Translations under genes and position numbers: made by a program | The notes under the pieces: model-generated | What the model was told of the DNA's origin: nothing | Seen by the model: the letters and a program-made list of their open reading frames with translations, nothing else | The model's database searches: none | Origin: Platerodrilus igneus | Taxonomy: Eukaryota > Arthropoda > Insecta > Coleoptera > Lycidae | Assembly: GCA_036346225.1 (NCBI GenBank) | Contig: JARFIW010001339.1 | Location: 1,005,001-1,069,000, forward strand | Direction of reading: 5' to 3' | DNA length: 64,000 nt | Shown: positions 10,036-19,446 of the stretch, piece by piece | Position numbering within the stretch: position 1 is the first letter of the stretch | Layout: every line of letters starts with the position of its first letter

Positions 10036-10968
10036 TACGTAAGTTTCAACGTACTCAATGTCCTTGTTGACTCTTTGCAAATTAGTGAGAAAATTAATAT
10101 ACTCAATGTTAAAATTTAAGTTAGAAAAGATTTCCTAAAACTAGGTAGGTCTGACCTGATTTGTTTCGTGTGGATCAACACCCCCTCATTATCTTTAATC
10201 AAATAGCAATGTCCTGCTTTGTACTCCCTAACATACGTTGAACCAATATTTTAGTACGGTTACTCCTTGTTTCCAAAATCACCTCAAGCTTTATTCTATA
10301 TTTCTCTGTATATGCTTTAAATTCCACTTGGAATTTCAGACTTCGGATATAAATTAGCAGCGTATTAGAATTAGAATTGTCCCAGAATTCCAGACCAGAA
10401 TTAGAATTGTTTTCGACGCAGATTAGAATTGAACCAGAAATAGTCCAGAAGCTCTATATCATTATGAATATTTAATTTATTTTAATTACCCAATTTCTAC
10501 TTAAGGTTTTTGAAAAATACGGCAAAAACTCTTCATGTATTCTTAACGCAATTGTTGTACAGCACTATTTTCACAATAACATAAATTTTATTTATCTGAC
10601 GCGTAGATCTCTGATTAAAAGTGTTGTGGGTTCAACGTGCATCAAGTTGAGACTGAGCTGCCTTATTACCGGTGGGTGTTAAGAAGCTTTTTTCCACTAC
10701 ATTTGGATTGATTTTCCGAGCTGACTTGCAGATTGTCGCGACCAACCAAGTTTGTCTTTAATATTTAAAGCTGATTTCTGATGAAACTCTTTCGGATTCT
10801 TATATCATGCTTGTTATTTGCTATTGTTATCGTGGCCGGACTTTTAACTTACGTCTGTTGTTTTGTATGGATAATGCTTTTGAATAATTGTACAAAAAGT
10901 AAATGATGTAACCCTAATGCTGTTTTCGTATTTATTTAAACTGATCTTTGAAAGTGTGTTTTCTTGTC

Positions 10969-11696
10969 AGTAGTGGGGTAAGGCCGGTCCTAATTCAAAA
11001 CGTGTTCACACATATTTTCCATATGTAAAATACACGTGCACCGTTTTGAATTAGGACCGGCTTTATATACTTTCAATGTAAAATAGTTGTGAAAACATGA
11101 ATTCTTATATACTTTCAAATGTAAAATACTTGTGGGCACGTTTTGAATTAGGATCGGCTTTATATTACTTTCAATAAAACATACTTCAAAACACACGTAT
11201 GTTGAAAAATGTAAGTGCAGAGAAAAATGTGTGTAGCTGTTATGAATTCGGTTTTCTAGCGAGAAGTTACACGTGCACCGTTTTGAATTAGGATCGGCCT
11301 TATAAACTATTAATGTAAAATACTTATGAGCATATTTTTGAAGTCAGACCGGCTTTATATTACTTTCAATGGAACATACATATTTCAAAACACACGTATG
11401 TTGAAAAATGTAAGTGCAGAAAAAATGTGTGTAGATGTTTTGAATTTGGTTTCCTAGCGAGAAGTTATAAAGTATGCCAGTTGCAAAATATCGCATTCAA
11501 GTCAATTGTGTTTAATTAAAGTGGATTCTGATTTATGTTTTTTATTTATGTTTAGAGGCTGCAAATACACATGGGCCGGTTTCAATTCAAAATGTGTTCA
11601 CTCTTGTGATAGGTTGAAAAGTGGGTTGGCAAAGTACGCAGATGTTGGTAATCTGCTATATAAGGAGATTGCTCCTAATATTAATTTAATTAGTCG
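10969..11696 (+). repeat. Polinton left terminal inverted repeat
   Basis: Reverse-complement match to 24338-25118. It starts at the AG after the CTTGTC target duplication and ends at TTAATTAGTCG, where the two arms diverge. The inner part carries the first ~65 codons of the gene encoded at the right end. It holds one copy of the 27-bp subrepeat that occurs three times in the right arm, which accounts for the ~53-bp length difference. Confidence 0.92.
10980..11064. repeat. Terminal hairpin within left TIR
   Basis: AGGCCGGTCCTAATTCAAAACG (10981-11002) pairs with CGTTTTGAATTAGGACCGGCT (from 11042), enclosing ~39 nt that include CATATG and CACGTG. The outermost ~95 bp of the element can therefore fold on itself. 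Confidence 0.75.
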
Positions 11697-11725
11697 AAGT
11701 TTACTGCATATATTTACATACAAAC

Positions 11726-12226
11726 ATGTATATAGTTGATATTCAGAGATTTAAATACAAGAAAAACGAGTTTGTGTGCAAAGAAATTGCGGTTTTGGAC
11801 TTGTTGGAAGGTGTTGTTTGGCATCAAATTTTTAAACTGCCAATGCAGTCTAGTTGTTTGAGCCAAGATCATATAAAACATAACGACTGGGTGACAAGGA
11901 ATATTCATGGTCTTTCTTGGGATAAGTGTTCAACGGCTGGAATGGTGTCATCATATATAGCGCTTTATTTGAAGCAAATTATCAGACCCGGTGAAGAAGT
12001 ATTTGCGCAGGGTCTAGAAAAGAAGAAATTGATTGAAACACATTTAATGCAAAACTTTGTAACTGATATGCTTGCACTAGGTTGTCCTAAGCTATCGGAG
12101 TTATAAGTCAACAATCGTTTAAAATATGACATCCATTGTTGTAGACACAGCAATAATAATCTGCAATGCGCGAAACAAAATACCTTTTTATTAAAAGAAT
12201 GGCTTGATAATAATAAAAAACAATAG
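11726..12226 (+). pseudogene. Polinton accessory protein (VDIQRFK family)
   Basis: Open from ATG 11726 to 12106, beginning 30 bp inside the TIR boundary. Motifs are VDIQRFKYKKNEFVCKEIAV near the start, HNDWVTRNIHGLSWD in the middle and LGCPKLSEL near the end. Coding-like sequence carries on after two frame changes (motif CCRH, then LKEWLDNN) to a TAG at about 12226, so the C-terminus is broken. The same family is at 6604. The C..H cluster near the end may bind a metal. I know this family only as a recurrent Polinton-linked insect protein; an RNase H/exonuclease-like fold is a guess from motif order. Confidence 0.65.
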
Positions 12227-12301
12227 ACAGATTTTGTCTGTATTATTTATTTTAATATAATTGTACAATGTTAGCCTTATTAACTTTTATTATAACAACT
12301 T

Positions 12302-13244
12302 CTAGCAAACATTATTTTTATCGATCCAGCTATTGTGTACGTTAGAGAAGCCTAACCATTTTACAAAGACTTTATTTCCACTCTTTCTTAGGACTTTTTC
12401 TACCAGGTAAATTCCTGGATGTTTAACCTTTTGCAACTCCATTACATAAAATGCACCTTTGATTTCTTTCTCGTTTTGATCTTCTAATATATATGTTGTC
12501 GGATTGATTACGTTTACCTTTTTAATCTTAAAAATTTTATTTGACCAGTTTGGTGTGTAACCTTTCGTAAATGCTTCCCTGTGATTACTAATCCTCACAC
12601 TGTCTTTATTTGAATATTTTGGTATTTTGGTTGCAAGTTTGATGTGGGTAAATGATTATTTAAGAATAATTTTTTCATTTGATTTATCAACTTTTACAGG
12701 TTTGACTCCGATAGTACTGTGAACTGTATTGTTGTATTGTTTCACAATATCACTTAAATTTTTTATTCAATTGTAAGAACCGTTCAGGTTAAACAAACGC
12801 CACATTTTTCCCTTTAAAGTTCTAATTACACGTTCCACAATGCATGCTTTCTTTGTAGAAAAAACACCATAATGGTTTATGCCATATGTCTGCATTAAGG
12901 ATTGAAAGTGTTTGTTATAATATTCTTTACCAAAATCAGACTGCAAATTTTTTGGTGGATTTTTAAATTTATTTAAAATTGTTTTCATTGCAGCAGTAAC
13001 ATTAATACCCGTTTTACTTTTAAGTGGTACAGCCCATACGTATTTGGAGAAACAATCAATAACTACTAAAATGTATTTAAATCTTTTGTTTGTTTGCGAA
13101 TATGGTAGCATTTCAATCAAATCGGTCTGAAGGACGGTCATTTAAACCTTTTACTATCACTTTGCGTCTCTTGAAATTTATTCTTGCTGGTTTATAAAGT
13201 TCATTTACTATATCCTCTTTCACTTTTGATTGAGCAACTAACAT
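12302..13244 (-). pseudogene. Polinton integrase (rve core plus chromodomain)
   Basis: A retroviral-type integrase that inserts the element and makes the 6-bp target duplication. The N-terminal part from ATG 13244 has the motif ARINFKRRKVIVKG. The core has all three catalytic acidic residues: D in VVIDCFSKY, D in LQSDFGKEYY, and E in ACIVERVIRTLKG. The C-terminal part reads FKIKKVNVINPTTYIL, then a chromodomain-like end, KVFVKWLGFSNVHNSWIDKNN. Breaks are a frameshift near 13135, a stop near 12767 and a stop near 12660. At about 310 codons it is typical for the family. It is transcribed leftward with the three genes upstream of it. Confidence 0.9.
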
Positions 13245-13291
13245 AATACTTTTTCTAATCAGGATTTATTAAATACAATTAATAAATACTT

Positions 13292-13735
13292 CTATGTTTG
13301 AATGTCTTGGGCTCCACTTGCTTTGAAAGGAACTTTTAATATAAAATCAAGAAACATTGTGGTATTGTTTATGATAGCACCGCTGTCACGAAAGCTGATT
13401 ACATCCATACGTTTAAGCAAAAATCCTTGTAACTGTGCAATTACATAACTTTTTTCGTTTATAAGAATTTCAATGTCTTGCGGGTGTCCTTTAATATTCT
13501 CAGTGACTGCTTCCTCATAAGGAAATTCATAATTATGTTTAATGTTGAAAATAAGAAATGTCTTGTCACCATCGAGGAATGTACTAGAGTAAATCGTTGC
13601 TACTACCGTGTAATCTAGCATATGCAACTTGTACTCAATCAAGGTTTTAAAACCTTCATTTTTGTTTTCATATTCCTGTTCACTTATATCTATTTTACGG
13701 TTATTTAAGTGCCTTTCAAATTTGTCAATTGTCAT
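13292..13735 (-). CDS. Polinton-conserved protein of unknown function, ~147 residues
   Basis: An intact frame. I chose the internal Met of MTIDKFERHLNNRK as start because it nearly abuts the stop of the upstream gene (13737), as in a compact viral transcription unit. The middle is beta-rich (TVVATIYSSTFLDGDKTFLI) and the end contains VISFRDSGAIINNTTMFLDF. Proteins of this size and place between integrase and ATPase are common in Polintons, where they are listed only as conserved unknowns; I cannot say which named class this is. It is one of the few unbroken genes in the element. Confidence 0.6.
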   Translation of the reverse strand: MTIDKFERHLNNRKIDISEQEYENKNEGFKTLIEYKLHMLDYTVVATIYSSTFLDGDKTFLIFNIKHNYEFPYEEAVTENIKGHPQDIEILINEKSYVIAQLQGFLLKRMDVISFRDSGAIINNTTMFLDFILKVPFKASGAQDIQT

Positions 13736-13736
13736 A

Positions 13737-14738
13737 TCATCTAATCCCTTTCGCCTCACGCAATTCTTCAATGATCGAATCTATTTCGTTGCCGTGACCT
13801 GTGTGTCCAGCAGTCTGAGATAAAACTAAAAGCCGTAATCTATCAACAAGTTCATTGGGATCATTCCAATATAAATAATCTATAGCGTTATTTGATACTT
13901 CCATTGTCATACCGTCTTCAAGACGCTTTCTATAGGGTAATGTTCTAGGTCTTCGGGGTGTTTGGGAAAGTATGTTTAATGTAGATATTATATTTCTGTA
14001 TTTATATGAATTATTACCCTGAATTTGTTCTGTTTTAAAATAATATCTTCTATTAGCATTTGTTCTTTTCACAATATCAAGCTGACTTTAGATCTTGCGA
14101 TCTGTACTCGACAGGATATTTTTTAAACAGTAGTTCGTATAATCCAGGAGTACCTTTATATTTCAAATCATTTATTAGAACGTTTTCATCCAACACGAAA
14201 TTCGAATTGCCTATCATAAGACCATTTGAATCAGGGTTAAACCTAATACCATATTTATGATCAAATTCGTTCTTAACATCTTTAAACATATTGTAAATAT
14301 ATTCTCGAGGTAGCGGATGTAGCTGTTCGAGATAATGTGTCATACCAGGTGAATCGGCAAAGTTTTGTATATATTCCTGGGCTTCTTGTGCATTTCGATT
14401 AACTTCTGCTTCGTATTCATTCTCAACATCATCATTATCATCTTTCTCTATGGCATCATATTTTATATTCGGTATATGCTGAGCAATAACCGGCGAATCA
14501 ATATAGTCAACGTTCCTTTCTAGCAATTTAGGTTTAATTTTTTTTACACTGCTGAGACAGTTCTTCTTCTTCTTTAAATTTTTCTTTCTTTACCACACTT
14601 TCCTCATCCAGTTTATTAGCAATAGTTTCTAATCGCGATGTTATGGGTAAGATTGATTCCACTTGGACGCAATTTGTTTTGTACAATGTTTCTTTTCTTA
14701 ATTAAAATTCTTTTAAGTTTTATCGCTTCCTTGTTCAT
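13737..14738 (-). pseudogene. Polinton-conserved protein (GTPGLYELL / PNELVDRLRLL family)
   Basis: From ATG 14738 (MNKEAIKLKRILIKKR) through a frameshift near 14690 and a stop near 14530, then the open stretch 14526-14077, then a frame change to 14072-13737. Family motifs are YKGTPGLYELLFKKYP, TNANRRYYF, WNDPNELVDRLRLLVLSQ, AGHTGHGNEIDSIIEELREA. An acidic stretch (EKDDNDDVENEYEAE) lies in the N-terminal half. I know this motif set from insect and other animal Polintons as a conserved gene of unknown function, probably structural or morphogenetic. It lies between ATPase and integrase on the same strand. The two large pieces read as one ~330-residue protein. Confidence 0.7.
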
Positions 14739-14804
14739 TGCGTAAAATGTTTATTATAATAAAAAAAAATCTTCAATACTAACGATACTTGCGTCTTTCA
14801 AGGT

Positions 14805-15494
14805 TTAAATATGTATGAAGTGATCAAAACCTATTCGGTACCTTCCTTGACCTGGATCACTATCTTTGTCTACAACTAAGAAACCGTATTTGTCTTACCA
14901 ACAAGCAGCACATATTTCACGGAATTTATCATACTTCATGTCAGTATTGACGTGTTCGTCATATATGTGTTTTAAGTTTAAATCATCTTGTTTAAATAAA
15001 ACAAAAAGATTAGCATTATCACGTAGTAAGTGCTTAATTATACGAGTATAACTTTGACAAAAGTAAAAACTGTCTACTTGTTTATGACGCCCCATACTAA
15101 AGTATTCCCTAATGATACCTTGTTTATCGCAAGCTACATTATTAAAAACAAATATAGAATTATTTCGAGCATCAGATGGTGATATAATATTATCAGAACT
15201 GGAAAATGTATAGTATTTGATCCCTTTTATTGGTCGCAGTAGACTTTCAAGGTATTGATACTATGGTTGATAAAGTGATTTAAAATAAACATATACGTTT
15301 TCAAACTTTAAACCATTAGGATGTTCTATCAACCCAATCATAACGTTGGTTTTACCGCAATTTGATGGACCAACAACTAGACATCGAATAGATGAAGGCA
15401 GAAGAACGCTATGTTTTTTCTTTTTAGCTAAGGTTTGCACGCCAATGTCATTATTGTTTATGGTTAAAGGTGTTGATTGTTTCACAACACGCAT
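14805..15494 (-). pseudogene. A32/FtsK-HerA-type genome-packaging ATPase
   Basis: Walker A motif LVVGPSNCGKTN lies near residue 35 counted from the Met at 15494 (MRVVKQSTPL). I prefer that start to the upstream one, which lies behind a low-complexity (IY)n run encoded by a TA repeat. A likely Walker B region reads SIFVFNNVACDKQGI, with Asn where Asp would be expected. Then come YFSMGRHKQVDSFYFCQSYT, NLKHIYDEHVNTDM, and FLVVDKDS at the C-terminus. An in-frame stop at about 15261 and a likely shift nearby break it. The family packages DNA into Polinton/NCLDV-type capsids. Confidence 0.85.
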
Positions 15495-15532
15495 GTTTGC
15501 AAGTACTAAATTCGATTGTAAAACAGTGAAAT

Positions 15533-15533
<1 letters not shown>

Positions 15534-15569
<36 letters not shown>
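15534..15569. repeat. (TA)n microsatellite between divergent genes
   Basis: A TA run in the intergenic region between the leftward ATPase and the rightward PLA2-protease gene, where a bidirectional promoter would be expected. Confidence 0.85.
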
Positions 15570-15571
<2 letters not shown>

Positions 15572-15652
15572 AAACGGCGAGTATATAAAGAATCATTAAT
15601 TCACAATACTTTATTTATTTACTGTACAGCTTGAGAGGACAGTTGTCCGCTA

Positions 15653-16847
15653 ATGATTACATACAATAAAACTAAAACTACTGGGAACGGACTGTTAAAT
15701 ACTGTAATTAACAATTTACCATTTGAAGCGCATATTCCGGGTTACAAATTTTGCGGTCCGGGTACAAAACTAATCGAACGGTTAGCTCGGGGAGACAAGG
15801 GAATAAACAAGTTAGACGAGGCTTGTAAGGAGCACGATATTGCATACTCCAAAGAAAAGGATCTATCTAAACGCCATCAAGCAGATTCGAAGTTAGCTCA
15901 GTTAGCTACAGAAAAAGTAATTTCTGGTGACTCGTCTTTAGGTGAAAAAGTAGCAGCATTTGGAGTAGCTACCGCAATGAAAGCTAAAGTAAAACTTGGT
16001 ATGGGTGCCTGTGCATCACTGAAAACAAAAAATATCAATAAAATAAGAAAACTGATAAAGAAACGTAAAATAAGAAGTACGCTAGGTATTAAAAGTATTA
16101 TCAAACAAACACGTACAGCTTTAAAAAAGGCTATAGGATCTAATATTATGGATGCAATCAACATAGCAATTAAGGCCGCCATTACAGCAAAACAAAAGAA
16201 GCATATTAAATCAGCACGTATTATATCAATTCCTAAAACAGGGGGTTTTCTACCACTAATACCAATTTTTGCAGGCCTAAGCGCCCTTGGTACTCTTACT
16301 GGAGGTGCAGCTGCTGTTGCAAAAGCAGTTTCAGATACTAAAATAGCTAAGGAACAACTAGCGGAAAAACAACGTTATAACAAGGCAATGGAAGGCATTG
16401 CAGTCGGAAACGGCATGTACATCAAACCTTATAAAAAAGGTTTTGGTTTTTTTAGCCCCTGCAAAACCTTAAAGGACCGCAACTTGATTTTACCTAATCG
16501 AGCACTAAGCAATGTAGATTTAATAGAGTTTGTTAAGCAATTAGAAGTACCATATTTCCGCGGAGTGTTCATGAGAAACAATCTTCCCAAGAAAGTTGAT
16601 TTAAAAGAATGTGGTATAATTAATTTAGATAGAATAGAAGGTTTAGGCACGCATTGGACCTCATAAAAAGTACGGTAGTAGCGCTATTTACTATGACAGC
16701 TACGGAAACCTGCGACCGCCAACAGAGTTGATAAGTTATTTGAATAGCGGGGGTAAATGTAAAATTCTTTATAACATTAACCAAGAACAATCGTACGGTA
16801 CTGTGTTTTGCGGTCATTTATGCTTACAATTTCTAAGTAGTACATAG
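15653..16847 (+). pseudogene. Fused phospholipase A2 - pVI-like - adenain protease protein
   Basis: Residues ~25-75 form a parvovirus-VP1-type PLA2 domain: calcium loop YKFCGPGTKL and catalytic helix LDEACKEHDIAYS with the His-Asp pair. Such domains breach endosomal membranes. Residues ~195-225 are a hydrophobic Gly/Ala segment (GGFLPLIPIFAGLSALG) as in Polinton pVI-like minor capsid proteins. The end is an adenain cysteine protease: PYFRGVFMRNNLP, His in GTHWT, then after a frameshift near 16663, Asp in YYDSYGNLRPP and Cys at 16809-16811 in FCGHLCLQFL, stop at 16847. So membrane entry, core protein and maturation protease lie in one gene. The first 337 codons are intact. Confidence 0.85.
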
Positions 16848-16866
16848 AACTGCGTATGAAGTTGTC

Positions 16867-17619
16867 ATGTCGTACACTTTTACTCTAACGCGAAACACTT
16901 CAGTTTTAACAAGCAACTTTAATCCGCCTATAAACTTGGATAATGATTCGGAGTACGTATTAGGATTAACAAATTTTGAGTCTTATAACACAATTCCAAA
17001 CATAGAAAAAGGAATAAATAATAAATTTTATTATGGATCTAACGGAGAATTCATAGAAATACCTGAAGGTGCTTATGAGATTAGAGAAATTAATAAATAT
17101 CTTCAAAAAGTTTTAGATGATAAAAGATGGCGTGGTCGTATGGAACAATCACAAAGCGTTAGAAAGACGCCAGTGTATATAGAAATTACAGCTGACAATA
17201 ATACACTTAAATGTAGTATTAAATGTAGTCTAGATGTGGATTTTACCAAAAATGATTCAATTGGTTCTCTACTTGGTTTCAATCCGCGAAAATTGCTAGC
17301 ATATGTCACGCATCAAGCAGACTACGCGATCAACATTTGTAGAGTGAATGCAGTTTTAATCGATTGTAATATTGCAAGTGGATCCTATTTAAATAGTAAA
17401 CCAGCCCATGTAATACACGAATTTTTTCCTCAAGTACCTGCAGGTTTTAAAATTGTCGAGTGCCCACCTACGATTATATATCTACCAATCAGGTCACGTA
17501 TAATAAATGAAATAATAGTTAAAGTGTTAGATCAAGATGGAAATTTAGTTAATTTCAGAGGAGAACTGCTAACTGTAAGGTTGCATTTAAAAAAAATCTG
17601 GAATAGCCATGGGTATTAA
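16867..17619 (+). CDS. Polinton penton-like minor capsid protein
   Basis: An intact 250-residue frame. It starts MSYTFTLTRNTSVLTSNF and contains the beta-strand-rich pattern typical of the penton-type single jelly roll, including YVLGLTNFESYNTIPNIE, IEIPEGAYEIREINKYL, SIGSLLGF, GSYLNSKPAHVIHEFFPQV and the C-terminal IVKVLDQDGNLVNFRGE. It is homologous to the broken copy at 4737-5248. It follows the protease end by 19 bp, and its last 11 bases overlap the micro-ORF. The product would form the fivefold vertices of the capsid. It is one of the few apparently intact genes in the element. Confidence 0.82.
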   Translation: MSYTFTLTRNTSVLTSNFNPPINLDNDSEYVLGLTNFESYNTIPNIEKGINNKFYYGSNGEFIEIPEGAYEIREINKYLQKVLDDKRWRGRMEQSQSVRKTPVYIEITADNNTLKCSIKCSLDVDFTKNDSIGSLLGFNPRKLLAYVTHQADYAINICRVNAVLIDCNIASGSYLNSKPAHVIHEFFPQVPAGFKIVECPPTIIYLPIRSRIINEIIVKVLDQDGNLVNFRGELLTVRLHLKKIWNSHGY

Positions 17620-17761
17620 GTATAATGCACGCAACATGTCAAGAATTGCTATAAATGCTGGAAATTTCAAAGCAATCGACACTCGATTGATTGTTTCAAG
17701 ACCGTTAACAACACAAAACCAGCAGTTTCTACAATCGTTAGGACTGCATTTATTTAATTAA
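17609..17761 (+). CDS. Conserved micro-ORF between penton and major capsid genes
   Basis: A 50-residue frame, ATG at 17609, overlapping the penton stop by 11 bp, ending 9 bp before the major capsid start. It begins MGIKYNARNMSRIAINAG and ends QFLQSLGLHLFN. The homologue at 5252-5401 has the same position, length and C-terminal FLQ-LGL motif. It is basic, with no membrane segment. It is probably a small virion component or assembly factor, but this rests only on place and conservation between two diverged modules. Confidence 0.62.
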   Translation: MGIKYNARNMSRIAINAGNFKAIDTRLIVSRPLTTQNQQFLQSLGLHLFN

Positions 17762-17770
17762 AAAAATAGA

Positions 17771-18980
17771 ATGAATAGTGAAATACTGAACGTGCGTGAA
17801 AAAGTTTACTTCGACAATGCAATTATTGATATTGAAAAACATACTCATCAACCTTATGCTAACACATCTTTAAACAATAATGATGAAATTCGAATCCCTA
17901 TACAACAACAAGATGTATACACCTTACCATCGAAGAGCATGCTGTACATAAAAGGCAAATTAATTAAAACAGATGGAACGCCGTCTCAGACAGCAAAGTT
18001 TGTAAATAATGGGATTTTGCTGCTTTTTGATGAAATTAGATATGAGATTGGTGGTGTCATTATAGATCGTGTTCGGAATCTTAGATTAACGTCTATAATG
18101 AAGGGATATGTTTCATATAATAGCAATCAAAGTAAACATTTACAAAACGCTGGGTGGTTTCCTATGGATGATTCGCAAATAGTTGATGTCAATGGGAATT
18201 TTAATGTTGCAATAAACCTTTCAATGGTTCTCTGATTATGCGAAGATTTTAAAAAAATTATTTTAAACCTCCGTCATGAGTTAGTTTTACTACGTTTTAG
18301 TTTTGATACTAATGCTATAATTAATCCTACACCCGATGAAGAAATAAAAGTTGTTTTAAACAAAGTTTTATGGAAAATGCCGCATGTAGCCGTTGATGAT
18401 ACTCAACAAATTAATTTAATAGAATGCGTTGCACAAAATCAGGATTTGCATATTCCGTTTAGAGAATGGGAGTTGCATGAATATCAATTTCTACAAAAAC
18501 GCAACGTCATACATGGAATATTAAACAACAACACAATTAGAAAAACCAAGATTTGTGATTGTTGGTTCCCAAACCAACCAAAAAAATAGATACATGAGCA
18601 ACTACAGTCGTTTTGATCATTGCTATTTAACCAACATGAAACTATTTAAATTCAGAAATTTCCCCGTACGATAACTTAAATTTGAAGTTCGAGAATAAAC
18701 AGACTGCGTTGTTATATGAGATGTATGCTCAGTTTCAGCAATCATACTACGAAAAGGAAAATGAGCCACTTTTTAATCTTGAAGATTTACGAAGTATTGC
18801 ACCATTAGTAGTCATAGATTGTTCTAGACAAAACGAAGCATTAAAATCTGGTACTGTCGATATTGGATTAGAATTTCAACTAGCAGAAACGTTTTGCCAA
18901 ATACATCTTGTCATTGCCTTATACTTCATGATAAGATAGTCAAATACAATCCACTCTCAAACAGCATAAGAATATTATAA
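17771..18980 (+). pseudogene. Polinton major capsid protein (double jelly-roll), broken
   Basis: The N-terminal third is open to 18235, where TGA replaces an expected Gly codon after NLSMVL. Reading resumes in frame (CEDFKKIILN) to about 18540. Frameshifts follow near 18540, 18650 and 18895, with a stop at 18980. Recognisable segments are VDVNGNFNVAINLSMVL, HIPFREWELHEYQF, SRFDHCYLTNMKL, LLYEMYAQFQQSYYEKE, APLVVIDCSRQNE and VKYNPLSNS. It is co-linear with the copy at 5403-6603. The family builds the hexon-like pseudo-sixfold capsomers. The number of breaks shows that this element cannot now make a capsid. Confidence 0.85.
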
Positions 18981-19446
18981 TTACTTTATTATTATTATTA
19001 TTATTACTGTACCTTTACAAAATATGAAAAAACCATAAATCATTTAGCAATCACAGTCTATTTATTAATATTTTTACATGTTTTTACAATATCTTTTACA
19101 TGTTTAAAATATTAAGTGATTTAGTAAACAGCCATAAACATTGACAATTTTAAATAAAAGTTTTGTTATACATTTCTCAAATAAACTAACTGGTATGTTA
19201 GTAACAAACTGGATTTTTTTAAACAGAACGATTACTACTACTATTTTTTCTCTACAATACATTTATACTAATATAGTTCAACTCGGGCAGATTGAAAGGT
19301 ATCCTATTTTTAGATACATCCAAAACAAAATACGGCGTACTTGTGCAGGTATAAACATAACACTGAAGGTTTTATAACTAAAAAATATTATATGTTAATC
19401 GAGATAAAATAAATTGCATTCCTTATTTGAGCCAGTGGTTGAAGCT
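18981..19446. other. Convergent intergenic region
   Basis: An AT-rich gap between the rightward capsid gene and the leftward polymerase, with an ATT/TTA trinucleotide run at about 18989-19006 and AATAAA signals for both directions. No gene seen. Confidence 0.5.

Larger units (their letters stand above)
7026..10968. other. Non-coding AT-rich stretch with dispersed repeats
   Basis: I find no credible gene in nearly 4 kb. It contains a (CA)n run at about 9293-9312, a (TA)n run at about 9623-9677, and two segments that recur elsewhere in the window (9187-9610 with 32400-33060; 9880-10035 with 41175-41330). Short AGAATTAGAATTG repeats occur at 10366-10440. A 38-codon frame near 7125 with a CxxC motif is too short to call. 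Confidence 0.45.
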
